Below, one piece after another: positions 11,591 to 22,129 of a DNA stretch of 64,000 bases; position 1 is the first letter of the stretch; each line of letters starts with the position of its first letter. Where the stretch lies: contig JANVCC010000018.1 in assembly GCA_025345505.1 (NCBI GenBank), positions 39,729,242 through 39,793,241 of the forward strand. Reading direction: 5' to 3'. The position numbers were made by a program, and so were the translations under genes. The DNA comes from Todiramphus chloris collaris (Eukaryota; Chordata; Aves; Coraciiformes; Alcedinidae). A model generated the notes under the pieces. That model was not told the origin of the DNA. It ran no database searches and was given only the letters and a program-made list of their open reading frames with translations.

Positions 11591-13239
11591 TTCTTCTGAT
11601 TACCATCAACATATTACAAAACATTTAAGTTCCAGAAACATCCACAGATTCACACATTGAGCCTTTTTTTTCACTGATGTAAACAATGTTAAAGCTCTCA
11701 GTAGTATAGAGATGTGATTTTGGATGCATTGTCACTCTATTGGGATGCTAACAGCTAAGAAGAAAAAATAAATAAAGTTCAAGGAAAGTTTTGAGAGATT
11801 TCCAAAGAAAAAAGTGATTATAATTTCTCCTTTTCCAAGGGGTCAGTTGTTCACTGAGACAGTCTCTGGGGATGACATTACATTATTATACCAATTTGTC
11901 ACCTAAATTAAAGCCATTTAGCCTGTTATTTAGTGTGCAGCTGCAGAACTGATGTGTTTTATTTTATTTTTAATGTGTTTTTTTACAGATGGGAGAAAGA
12001 AAACTCTATATGGAAGTAAAAATCACATTGGAACTCTCTGAAGATGTTTATGGAGAAACTGTCTCTGGCAAGAGGAACAATAATCTGAAAAGATCAAAGT
12101 GCTCTCTTTGTTACATATATCTTACTTCTTGGTTTGAAACATAGCAGTACAGAGATATCTCTTTACACAGCCATTTTATTTTCTTTACATCTGTTCTGTT
12201 TTACAGATAATGTTCTTTTCCTAAAACAGGGGTAAATGTATTTGTGCATCCACAGGACCTACTTTATTTGTCATGACAATGGATAGTATCTTCTTAATTG
12301 TGAAACAACTTTATTTTATCTGTTAGTGCTACTACTATTTTATATGTTTATACATTTTGCTTTTTATGTTTAAAATGTTTGATCTACCAGGAATAAGAAA
12401 CAGTATCAACAAAATAAATGACCATATGGAAAACAGCTAGTGGAGAAAGGCAAGAGTTTTATAAAATGCTGTAAATGAAATCTGAACAGCTCTACTCCTC
12501 ATTTGAATCTAACTAGAAGCCCGTTTGGAATTTCTTGAAATTGTGGTCTAATTTTTATCCCTTTCTTGCTTTATAATCCAGAGTGCTTATCACCGTACTG
12601 TGATATCCAGAAGCAGTATTTCTATTAGGATGATAAAATAGTGTCCTAGCTGGTCCACTCTCATAATCTATCAAAACTTCTTTTTATACATACTATATAC
12701 TGCACAAGTTTACTTGCCTAAAAGACTATCCGTCAATGAATTTTCTCCCTATTTCTATATCTAGCTTTTATTTTGAGAGTTGCTGACTTTCTAATAACCC
12801 ATTCTCTTTTCTTAGTTTTTGCTCCCTTTTTCATTTTCTTTTTTCATACTGAAGTATCTTTTTTCTTTCCTTGTCTTCATTTTTCCTTCAGTCTTTTTGC
12901 TTTCAATTGCATTTTTAAATTGCACTTCAGTTCTTGAACGTTTCATTAAAACAATGTCCTTTTTGTTTTCATTTCCAAAGAAACATGTTTATATCTCACA
13001 GAACAGTAATAATGACTTATTTCTATAATGATGTTCATCCCTTTTCTTTACTGAACTCAAAGCATTTGCCATGTCAGCGTTGTCTTATATCTGAAGACTC
13101 TGAACAAGTCAGCTGCTTCCATTTGGACTCTGACATCTTACTCTCTAGCCTGTCAGCTCCATTTGGCATCTTCAGCTCTGCAGAAGAGTAAATGTTGGGA
13201 ATTTATTAGTTTTGTCAAAGCACACGTAACACAAAGAAA
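11591..13239. other. Unassigned noncoding DNA containing one exon-like segment
   Basis: AT-rich with no recognised repeat. It contains the exon-like open segment at 11989-12144 (separate entry) and an AATAAA at about 12413-12418. A T-rich stretch at about 12790-12900 produces hydrophobic but meaningless open frames. Confidence 0.5.
11989..12144 (+). other. Exon-like open segment after a strong 3' splice-site consensus
   Basis: A 37-base T-rich tract (about 11951-11987) ends in TTTTTTTACAG and is followed at once by ATG. A 51-codon frame then runs to TAG at 12142-12144. The peptide is charged and mixed (starts MGERKLYMEVKITLELSEDV, ends LTSWFET) and is not transposon-like to my eye. No GTAAGT-type donor follows, and an AATAAA about 270 bases downstream would allow a terminal exon. 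I do not recognise the peptide. Similar T-rich/ACAG junctions occur elsewhere in the window (for example at about 6547-6566), so this may be chance. Confidence 0.18.
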
Positions 13240-13251
13240 CATGTTGATATA

Positions 13252-14020
13252 TTGCAGGCAACAGTACAAACCAAAATGTCCATGGTCAAGGCAGCAAGCA
13301 AACTTCTGCCTTGTCCACCTCCCCCCAACCCCTTGACAGGGAGGAGTGGCAACAAGTGTTCTGCTCGGCGTGGCAGAAGTGTTGCCTCAGTTATCCCCCC
13401 AACGTCCCATGTACCCTTGCAGAACGCCCTGCAAGTGCAGCCAGCCAATAAGGAAGATGTATCATCTGGCTTGGAAGTATTCCCAAGATTAAGGAAGCCT
13501 AAACCCAGCGTCCAAACACGTTCCACCAAAAAAAAAGAGAAGAGTCATTGTTATGGGTGACTCCCTTCTGAAGGGAACAGAAGGCCCAGTATACAGACCT
13601 GACCCACTTCAAAGGGAAGTTTGCTGTCTCCTGAGGCTCGAGTTAAGGATGTGGTGAGGAAGCTCCCTACCCTCATACAGCCCACAGATTATTATCCGTT
13701 ATTGACTTTCCAGGTAGGCAGTGACGATCTCGGAAAAAAGAAAACTAAGGGCTGTCAGGAGAGACTTCAGGGCCTTGGGTCAACTGGTCAAGGGAGTAGG
13801 AACACAGGTAGTGTTTTCTTCTATCCCCCTTGTTGAAAGGACCAACCCAGAAAGTCTGAGGAGAACCCATCAGATCAATTCTTGGCTTCAGGCCTGGTAC
13901 CACCAGCAGGACCTTGGGTTTTTTGACCATGGGTCAACTTACATAATGCCAGGCCTGCTGACATCAGATGGGGTGCATCTCTCTCAAAGGCAAAGAAGGA
14001 ATTGTCTGGGCTCATAGATC
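13252..14020 (+). pseudogene. CR1 ORF1 remnant: esterase-like (SGNH/GDSL) domain
   Basis: The first frame (13252-13560) covers a Pro/Ser/Arg-rich linker (SVASVIPPTSHVPLQ, PRLRKPKPSVQTRSTKKK). At an A9 run (13528-13536) the meaningful frame changes. The new frame starts RRVIVMGDSLLKG, with the nucleophile block GDS at 13556-13564. It is then broken by in-frame stops at about 13650-13720. It is open again from 13721, giving RAVRRDFRALGQLV, and ends in SDGVHLSQRQRR, where Asp (13967-13969) and His (13976-13978) match the SGNH catalytic D-x-x-H block. CR1-group ORF1 proteins are known to carry such an esterase domain, with RNA/lipid-related roles proposed but unsettled. The recognisable catalytic blocks survive although the frame does not. 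The N-terminal zinc-finger part of ORF1 is absent. Confidence 0.8.
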
Positions 14021-14149
14021 AAGCTTTAAACTAGATTTGAAGGGGGAAAGGGTAAAAACCTGGCTCACAGGAAACAAGCCAGGGACATCATTGGGGTGTT
14101 GTGCCAGCTCCGCTGCTACCTCAGGGTTGGTACCAGTCAGGAGGTACTC

Positions 14150-14935
14150 TAGTGTTGCAAACTTGCTAAAATGCCTGTACACCAGTGCACGCAGCATGGG
14201 GAACAAACAGGATGAACTAGAGATCTGTGTGCGATCTCAGGACCATGTTCTCATTGCAGTCACTGAGACATGGTGGGACAGCTCACATGACTGGAACACC
14301 ATCATGGATAGCTATGTCCTTTTCAGGAAGGACAGGCTGGCAAAAGGCGAGGTGGTGGAGTTGCTCTGTATGTGAGAGGGCAATTAGAATGTATCGAGCT
14401 CTCCCTGGCGGGCAATGAGAAGCAGTCTGAAAGCTTTTGGATTAGGATTAAGGGGGAGACGAGTATGGGAGACATAGTAGTAGGTGTTTACTACAGGCCA
14501 CCTGATCAGAATGAGGAAGCTGATGAGGCCTTCTACAGGCAGATGGAAGTAGCCTCGAAATCACAGGCTCTGGTTGTCATGGAGTACTTCAATTACCGTG
14601 ACATTTCTTGGGAAAGCTACACAGGCAGGCACGGGCAGTCTAGTGGTTTCCTTCAGAGCATTGATGATAACTTCCTAATGCAGGTGGTGGAGGAGATAAC
14701 AAGGAGAGGAGTGCTGCTGGACCTTGTACTGAGAAACAAAGAGGGACTGGTTGAGGATGTGAAGGTGGGAGGCACCCTTGGCTGTAGTGATCACGAGATG
14801 GTGGAGTTCAGAATTAGGGGCAGTAGGCACAAGGCCACAGGAGGATCGCTACCCTGGACTACAGAAAGGACAACTTTGGCCTCCTCAGGGAACTGCTTGG
14901 AAAAGTCCCATGGGACAGGGCCCTAGAAGGTAAGG
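14150..14935 (+). pseudogene. CR1 ORF2 remnant: APE-type endonuclease domain
   Basis: In intact CR1 this domain nicks target DNA to prime reverse transcription. Here the first part (frame to 14375) reads CLYTSARSMGNKQDELE and VTETWWDSSHDW, with the Glu of the TETWW block kept. A frameshift near 14360-14372 moves to a second frame (to 14926), which gives MGDIVVGVYYRPPDQNEEAD, then SQALVVMEYFNYRD, LLDLVLRNKEGLVEDVKVGG and CSDHEMVEF. The last of these keeps the SDH catalytic block (AGT-GAT-CAC at 14786-14794). The expected GDFN block reads EYFN, so its catalytic Asp is replaced by Tyr (codon 14585-14587). It is inactive on two counts, frameshift and substitution. A stop at 14924-14926 closes it before the deleted RT region. 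Confidence 0.85.
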
Positions 14936-15115
14936 GGGCCCAAGCAAGCTGGCTAATATTTAAGCACGATTTTTGAACACGGAGATGTTCAAAACCCACC
15001 TGGACATGTTCCTGTGTGACTTGGTCTAGGTGATCCTGCTCTGGCAGGGGTGTTGGGCTAGATGATCTTTCTAGGTCCCTTACAACCTCTAACATTCTAT
15101 GATTCTATGATTCTA

Positions 15116-18100
15116 TATAATGGAGTCTTCTTTTCCATGGGTGCCAGGCTGTAGGGGGCCATTTTAAGCAATAGTATTAGGCAGAGCTTTTAGTAACAGG
15201 ATGATATGTAGAAAGTTTGTAGCTGGAAGTTGGTTGAGTAAACTTGGATTAGTTCTGAAGTTCCATTGTTCTGCACTTTGACATAATTATCAGATGACTG
15301 GGTAATCCTGAATTTCTACACTGTGATTACGATTCAGCATAATCTTATCTTTCTGTTGCTAAAACTGACATTGAGGAGTATGGAGAGACCTCAGAATGAA
15401 ATTCAGACCTAACTGTTCATTATTTATGTCTATTAAAATATTATTTTGGAGATATTTTCTGTAATAATTCAAAACCCGTCAGTATTTCACTGTGGTGTTG
15501 TCCCTAGTCTAAGAAGTCTTTCTAGTGCAGATTAGTAGGAAGTAATGGCAACCTTGACAGAAGAAGAACTCAGCAGGGAATGTCTTAGCACCCTGTCAAG
15601 GCATCTCTGCACATTTTTATTACAGTGTGGGAGGAAAACATCACTTTGTAATGATAACTCAATGATTTTGTGCTATTCAAGTTAAAAGAGCAGCAAAAAT
15701 ACTATTCACAGCAAGTAGTTTCCCCTCCAACCACTGGAGTTCTTCATGCACATGCAGACTTCATTTCTTTCTTCACGGACTATCACATATTGAGGCAACT
15801 ACTTTTCAAGAGAGACCTACACTATTAGAGAAAGGGCCTATCTCCTCCTTGAACCCCTCAATTTTGTTTTTAGTTGGATAAAAGCATAGCGTTTGTACAT
15901 GTCTCATGTTTTCTCATCTATCCTATAATATGTCTGTCAGAAATATGTTTTCCTCACAACTTTGATTTGAACTAATCTGGTGAATAAGATTTTAAACTTC
16001 AAAATAAAAATTAAATTACTCTAATTTGTTCATCTAGGTGCTTAAGGTAATGATATTGTGACAGATATGAACAAACTAAATCTTCTACATTGTGCATAAA
16101 AGAAGAAATAGATTCAAATTCTTTTTGGTTGGTCATAATGTGAGGATGTGTAATTTGCTTTCTCTCCAAAAGCCCCTTTCAAACAGTCAATTTTTTTTTC
16201 CCCATTCACATTAAGAAAACAAACCTGTTTCTATAACACTTGATTTAAATATTTATTTTACCTTTAAGTAAAAATGTTTATTAAATATAACTTAAATTGA
16301 TAGCAATAAATGAAATCAAATCCTGCAATTTTTAATATTTAAATAATTTTATAATTAAATATTTAAATAATGTTAAATTTGTGACACAAATTATCTCAAG
16401 GCAATCAACTCCAAACTTGAGTAGAAAGTATGCTGTTATTTGTATTGAATTTAAAATAAAACAAGCCAAAACCAGATCTGGAAAGTGCTGTCGTATTAAA
16501 AAATAAGCACAAAACTCAAGTCATGTATTGGTCAAAATTTGCTCTTTTACCAAAGCGAAGACATTTTATGAAGAGATATCTGGATCCATGGCACTTTCAT
16601 GGGAAAGCATAGACAAGGACAACTAGGACACCAGAAATCCAGCTTCAGATCCCTACAGTATTTTATTTGGAGGAATTTTGGAGAAACAGTTTTTTTATAA
16701 ATCAGAAAAGGCAGAATGTCAACTTGACATTATTCATGTCAGAACCTTAACAAATGGACTAAGAACTCTCAAAAGACACTTTTTTAATGAAATAGAATAA
16801 AATTTTAAAAAGCTTCTGGTTTTACACAATTGGACCAGAAAATTTTATAACCTTGTTGTTTCTATAGTAAGTTTTCTTTGCAGGTGTATTCCAAAGACAT
16901 CTTTCTATATTATAAATAAATACAATGAATCATACACAAGCTGCTGCTTATGATTCCGTTGTTCACACATCCCCACCTAGATTATGTCACCTGCTTTGCA
17001 GGTGATGCATTTAAAGAGCACAGATGTCCCCTAATTCCTGTGGAAAACCACCAGGTGCACATATGTGTTTTGAATTTTATAGGATGTCTCAAATGAGAGT
17101 AGACACTTATGTTTAAGCATCCTCCAAACAGTTTAATTCTACAGCTGAATACTGCCACCGCTTCCACTTTTAATATTCTACTGGTTTCAAGGGAAATATT
17201 CAGGTTAGCTAGTCTTCATGGTCAAAACCAGGAATTAAGGCTGCATTTCTGATGTGGGTCCCTAGAAGTATTCAGTGTGTGAATGGCAAAATCAGTTACT
17301 AATAATTCACCTGAATTGGAATAGCAGAGAAATTGTTTTAGACAAGTTAGCTTAATGATATACTAAAAATGGTTTATCTACTGAATAAACTTTTTGAACT
17401 CAATAAATGGACACTATTTAGCAAAGAATGACAAAGCTTTTGCATCTAAAAGGCTGTTCAAGATTGTTCTACTAAAATAGTAGTTCCTCATGCTTGAAAG
17501 AAAGAGAAAAAGCAAGTGGGGACCATATATTATTTCATCAAGATTCCCTGAAGCACACTGAAGATGAGATTGAAGGTCAAATCAAATAGCTTGACTGGTA
17601 AGTCAACAACTTTTTCCATTTTACCCTTCTTCCTTTTCTTCCACTCCCTCAGTTGGGATGCACTGACCTAGTACGCACATAGATAAACAGATCTTAAATT
17701 CATGGAACATCCAGTGTGATTATGCTTCATTATAGAAGGTAGATGAGAACATAAAAGCAGAGTACTAACCCATCAAATGGAGACTTTTTTATCTGGGATA
17801 GCACAAAAAGCATTTATGAATCTATGGTCAGAGAGATACTTTTTTCCAGTTTGCAAGTTTTATATGTAAAACATTGGAAGAATAATTTTGAGTCCTGGAA
17901 CACATACTAAAAAAAAAACCTTATGATGAATGAGTACTAGTAAGTTTGCAAAGAAGAACTCTTCAATATTAAGAAAAACTGGTTGCCTCTGCAACTTTAA
18001 TTAGGATCTGTTAATTTCCTATCACTGTAATTAAAGTGATCACATGCTACTTTTTTCCATGAGACTCCTTCCTTATCTGAAGCTCAGAGTATCATGCATT

Positions 18101-18958
18101 AATCATTGGTCTTTTCTCAGATTCTATCTGTGGAGAAATGAGCTCTTGTTCTTAAAGCAATCTTCATCATGTTATCTTAGGATTTCCCAGACAGCTGCAA
18201 ATCCAGTTTCACATGTCCTTGCAAGATTGTGGAATGTTATTATCTATGTTTTAAATTAAAAAAACAATGCTTGCACTGAAAAGTTAAGGAAAAAAAAAAA
18301 ATCATTAATTGCATATGAGATGATACAGTAAGTGGTAGTAGTAATAGGGGATAAGCTGTCATTCTTTAGTTGCTATCATTTAGTGAAATTTGGTGTTTAC
18401 TGTGAATCAAAGTCCTGCCACAGCAAATTTCAGCATAATGGCTTTAAGCTTAGTAAAGCAATAAGAAATTGAACCTCAGATCCCATGTTGGAATAATATT
18501 ACCCAACTATATTTAATTAACTGTTAATATATCAAAGAACAACCAACAATAACATCATCATAGTTTTCTTGTCAGACTTTGTACCATGTAAACAAGTCTT
18601 ATTTTTTGAACTGTGTCTTTGGAATGAATTTTACAAAGTATGTTAACACCTTGTAGACAGAAATAGGTTTAGTCAGAGGAAATATACTTCTAATATTTAA
18701 AGGATCTATTATATACAGTTAAAAAAGTTTCTGAGAGCTCATGGAAATTGTGTTGTACTAAAATTAATCAAGTTGGTTATAGGTAATAGTGCTGAGCAGA
18801 AATGTGAAAAAATGGAACATAATTAAAATTCACAAATTAAATAATTCTGATTTCCAGGTTGTAAAAAAAGTAACTATGGTACTTTATGTCATTTTTCTTC
18901 CTTTGCCTCCAGGACTGTTAAAGGACTGTTCAGGGTTTTTGTTTTTTATTTACGGGGG
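15116..18958. other. Unassigned AT-rich noncoding DNA
   Basis: No repeat, RNA gene or exon recognised. The most AT-rich part (about 16190-16390) contains two near-identical copies of AATATTTAAATAAT about 20 bases apart. Open frames at 16982-17167 (-) and 18044-18259 (+) are short and without motifs. Confidence 0.5.
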
Positions 18959-19058
18959 NNNNNNNNNNNNNNNNNNNNNNNNNNNNNNNNNNNNNNNNNN
19001 NNNNNNNNNNNNNNNNNNNNNNNNNNNNNNNNNNNNNNNNNNNNNNNNNNNNNNNNNN
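18959..19058. other. Assembly gap (100 N)
   Basis: Exactly 100 N, the usual placeholder for a gap of unknown size. The last known bases are TTTACGGGGG and the first after the gap are GGGGGAAGGGAAAG, so a G run borders both sides. The open frame that appears to cross it is meaningless. Confidence 0.98.
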
Positions 19059-19141
19059 GGGGGAAGGGAAAGAATTATGTCTTGATAAGTCTTTGGTCCA
19101 TTACTAGCCAAAATGGCAAACTATCCAGAAAACCAGACAAT

Positions 19142-19146
<5 letters not shown>

Positions 19147-19176
<30 letters not shown>
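19147..19176. repeat. Poly(A) run, 30 bases
   Basis: Uninterrupted A30, one of the longest homopolymers in the window. I see no retrocopy or SINE body ending in it. Confidence 0.95.
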
Positions 19177-19179
<3 letters not shown>

Positions 19180-20114
19180 ATACATTTAAATGTCATCTTT
19201 TTAATAATCTCTGTGACAAGAACAGGAAAATTTTATTTCATGCATTTTTAATATTCCATTTCTATTTTCTCAAAACTCCAAGCTCTTATTTAAACTATGA
19301 CTGATAGAAGCCCATCTATAGGACTTGCAATCATTAATTTTATCTTTAACAGATTAAGATACTTTGGTATAAATTTCCCACAGTATTAAATATGTGACAG
19401 CCTTGGTCAAATTATACCCAGATGGCTTTAAACACAGTACAGAAATTACTGCTAGTCTCAGTCCTCAAAGAAGAGGCTGTTGCTATTGGTCATGCTAACC
19501 CTGGCTCATCATGTTCTATTTGACTTAGACTTAAAGATAGCTCACTGGCTCTTCTGGTTCCTAGTCCACTTTAGGAACATGCCTAAGGATGTGAGTGTTA
19601 AGCAGTAACCGTTGGTAGTTAAACATCGGTGATAAAGCTGTAGCTGGTTTCTTGTCTCTTGCAAAGTACTGTAGAAGTTAAAGAACAACATCATGGGATT
19701 ATGGATGTCATTCTGAGCTTGGATGTCACCACAATGCTACTTTTCCAAGTGAAGAAATTTTGTGATGTTGAAGGAGCACTTAATTGTTTTCTTAAATTTT
19801 GAAACACTGGAGCTATTTGGCCTAAGATGACTCCTCAAACAGTTTGTTCAGACATTTGAGAAGTGTGACTCTCCCAGAGACAATTTGTTTGCCATTGAGC
19901 TCTAGTCTACATGGTTTGCCTTCCTTCTTGGTATACGTTTTGCGTCAAGTCTTTTGGCTTGTCAGTCTATATCATAAAAGAGGCTCAAGGAAAAGACAGC
20001 ATTCCACATATGAAAATCTCTGAAAATCATGTTTTCTAATTGTTACACAGGTTGCTTTTCTCTGTTCTCAGTGACTGTGGTGAAGTACTAATCTCACATT
20101 GAAATGTAACTTTG

Positions 20115-20178
20115 TGTATACATAAATTATATATGCACACATGTATGTGTACATGCATGCACACATATAAACACATCC
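20115..20178. repeat. Imperfect CA/TG and ATG-CAT rich repeat
   Basis: Alternating purine-pyrimidine stretch of CACACATG, TATGTGTACATGCATGCACACAT type. Degenerate microsatellite, potentially Z-DNA-prone. Confidence 0.6.
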
Positions 20179-21981
20179 TTTTTTGCACAAACTACCATGC
20201 TTTGACCTGATTAAAACAGTCAGTGTGTGGCAAGTTCTCTTTCAGCTGCTGTAATAAATAGATGTGCCTTTTAAGATGGCAAATGACATAGTTTTGTGGC
20301 ATAAGAGGGTTTTAGAGTCTTGTACTGATGTAAAATATTTTGATGCTATTGATGGAGGTGTGTGTGCATTGAATAGTATTGTTCTGAATATGGTTAGGTT
20401 ACAGACAACAAAGACACTCTGTAGTACAAAGCATTAAAGCATCGACTCTTTCTGATTGAGCATGTGTGGATTTGCACCAAATCAATCTGTGGCCACATTA
20501 TTCACATCACATGATTACTGATGATTGTTCTGATGAAACTTGCCACATGATTACTATGGATTTGCTTTTATAAAAGGACAGTTTATAACCTCCATGTGGT
20601 GGGAAGACAAATAAAAGGAAATCATGCAAGGTTGTTTGGCATTTTTATTCAGCAAAGGGTTCTCAATATTTATTTCGATGTTGTAGTAATGGAATTAAAA
20701 CAGAAGCTCTCTGAAACACTTCCTGGAAATTTTAGTATTTCTGGTCCATGTTATTATTTACATTTAGTTTGTTTTGATCATAAGATTTGAAATGCACTGG
20801 TTCTTATTTTATCTTCTACCAGGCTTTCCTTATTTAATTACCAGTTCACTATTCTGTTGGCAGTGTAGGGTCTGTAAGTGGTGGAGAAGTTTATCAGGAC
20901 TTTTATCTTATTTTCTTCCTTTACACTTCGTGAAGTATCCTGGTTTTCTTCATACAGCTTACAATTTTAGTCTAGTTTTTAGTGTAGTCACTTACTTGCT
21001 TTGTGATGAATGCTGGATGTCAGTGATTAGGAATCCTCTATAAAGCCTCAATTAAAAGACTCCTTTGTTTTGATTATGGTTTTTTTTTTTTTTTTTTCCA
21101 AGAAATGATTTACTGAAGTAACTGGAACAAAGTATACTAGAGAATGAAGGGGGAGAAATGTATTCTGATACATTTAATAGTTGTGATGTGAGTCATCTGA
21201 AGAAGCCTTGTGGGAATATTCAGAAATGTAGAGTGGAATATATATGTAAATTGCTACTGAATGAGGGCCTGAAATGCTGTAAAATACACTCTAAACTCTA
21301 TAGGTTGATTCATTTTGGTACAAACCTTGAAAAATAGCCATTGCTTATATCTCTGATGATACTCTTCTTGACCATTAAGATCACTGCTGATCCTAAATAC
21401 TAATCTGATATTGTGTTGATTTTTAGTGTTCCTCTTTCAGATACTTAGACACATGAGATGTAATAATATTCAAATGGCTAGAAAGATGAATTTTGAAAAA
21501 ATCTTTAAGTTGCCATTACAGGAACCTCTGTATTTTTTGTAACAATTTACCTGACTATGCAACCTTGGAAACTATTCTGAAACATCTTGGCAACACCTTT
21601 GCAGACATTTCTGTGGTTATTCTGAAGCAGCACATGAAGTAGCCTTAAAATAGCTTTAACTCACACTATTAAAATGAATAAAAATGCTAAAATAAGAAGT
21701 GTTTTATGACACTCTACGCATGTGTTCTTTGCTGGCATTTTAAATTAGGGTGATCTCCAGTCAGTTCCATTTCTTGTGGAGTAATATCAGAGTATATGAA
21801 CCAGTTTTCTTTCATCTGAAGCTAAACTGGAAGATGTGATGGAGATACAGATCAAGTCAATGTACTTCAGCCACAAATGGACGTTCACTCCATACAAACC
21901 ATATGAGAGCTAATCTGAAGTAATCCTTCTACCATGGAACATGTGTGGTATGGAAATCAGGTCTTTGTCACTAACTATCTC

Positions 21982-22011
21982 ATTTCACAGATTAGTATTT
22001 CACAGATTAGT
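21982..22011. repeat. 15-base perfect tandem duplication
   Basis: ATTTCACAGATTAGT occurs twice with no spacer. A small replication-slippage-type duplication. Confidence 0.9.
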
Positions 22012-22129
22012 ATGTAAGATACTGGGCCATTCTATTTGGTAATGCAGATGTTGCCTAACATCCACCTGGCCTAGTTCATTTTATGGTCTAAATGTTCTGA
22101 AATGTAATGATACTAGTAACAGTTCTGCT

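Larger units (their letters stand above)
13240..15115 (+). mobile_element. CR1 LINE with ORF1 and endonuclease, RT deleted
   Basis: The 5' part (13240-14030) carries an ORF1 fragment and the middle (about 14150-14935) an ORF2 endonuclease. At about 14975 the sequence jumps from the start of the ORF2 linker (QASWLIFKHDF in frame) to the CR1 3' untranslated region (GAACACGGAGATGTTCAAAA, 14979 onward). The whole RT and C-terminal domain are missing, which is about half of a full-length element. The 3' end is canonical, with three ATTCTATG-type units at 15091-15113. Sequence upstream of 13240 is not recognisably CR1, so the 5' end is truncated or diverged there. It is non-autonomous in its present state. 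Confidence 0.9.
19059..22129. other. Unassigned noncoding DNA with short simple repeats
   Basis: Contains an A30 run (19147-19176), an imperfect CA/TG-rich stretch (20115-20178), a T run (about 21079-21098) and a 15-base tandem duplication (21982-22011). No gene or interspersed repeat recognised. Confidence 0.5.

Noticed and set aside
18789..19085. 98-codon frame crossing the N gap
   Set aside because: A third of it is N; the frame is an artefact of the gap.
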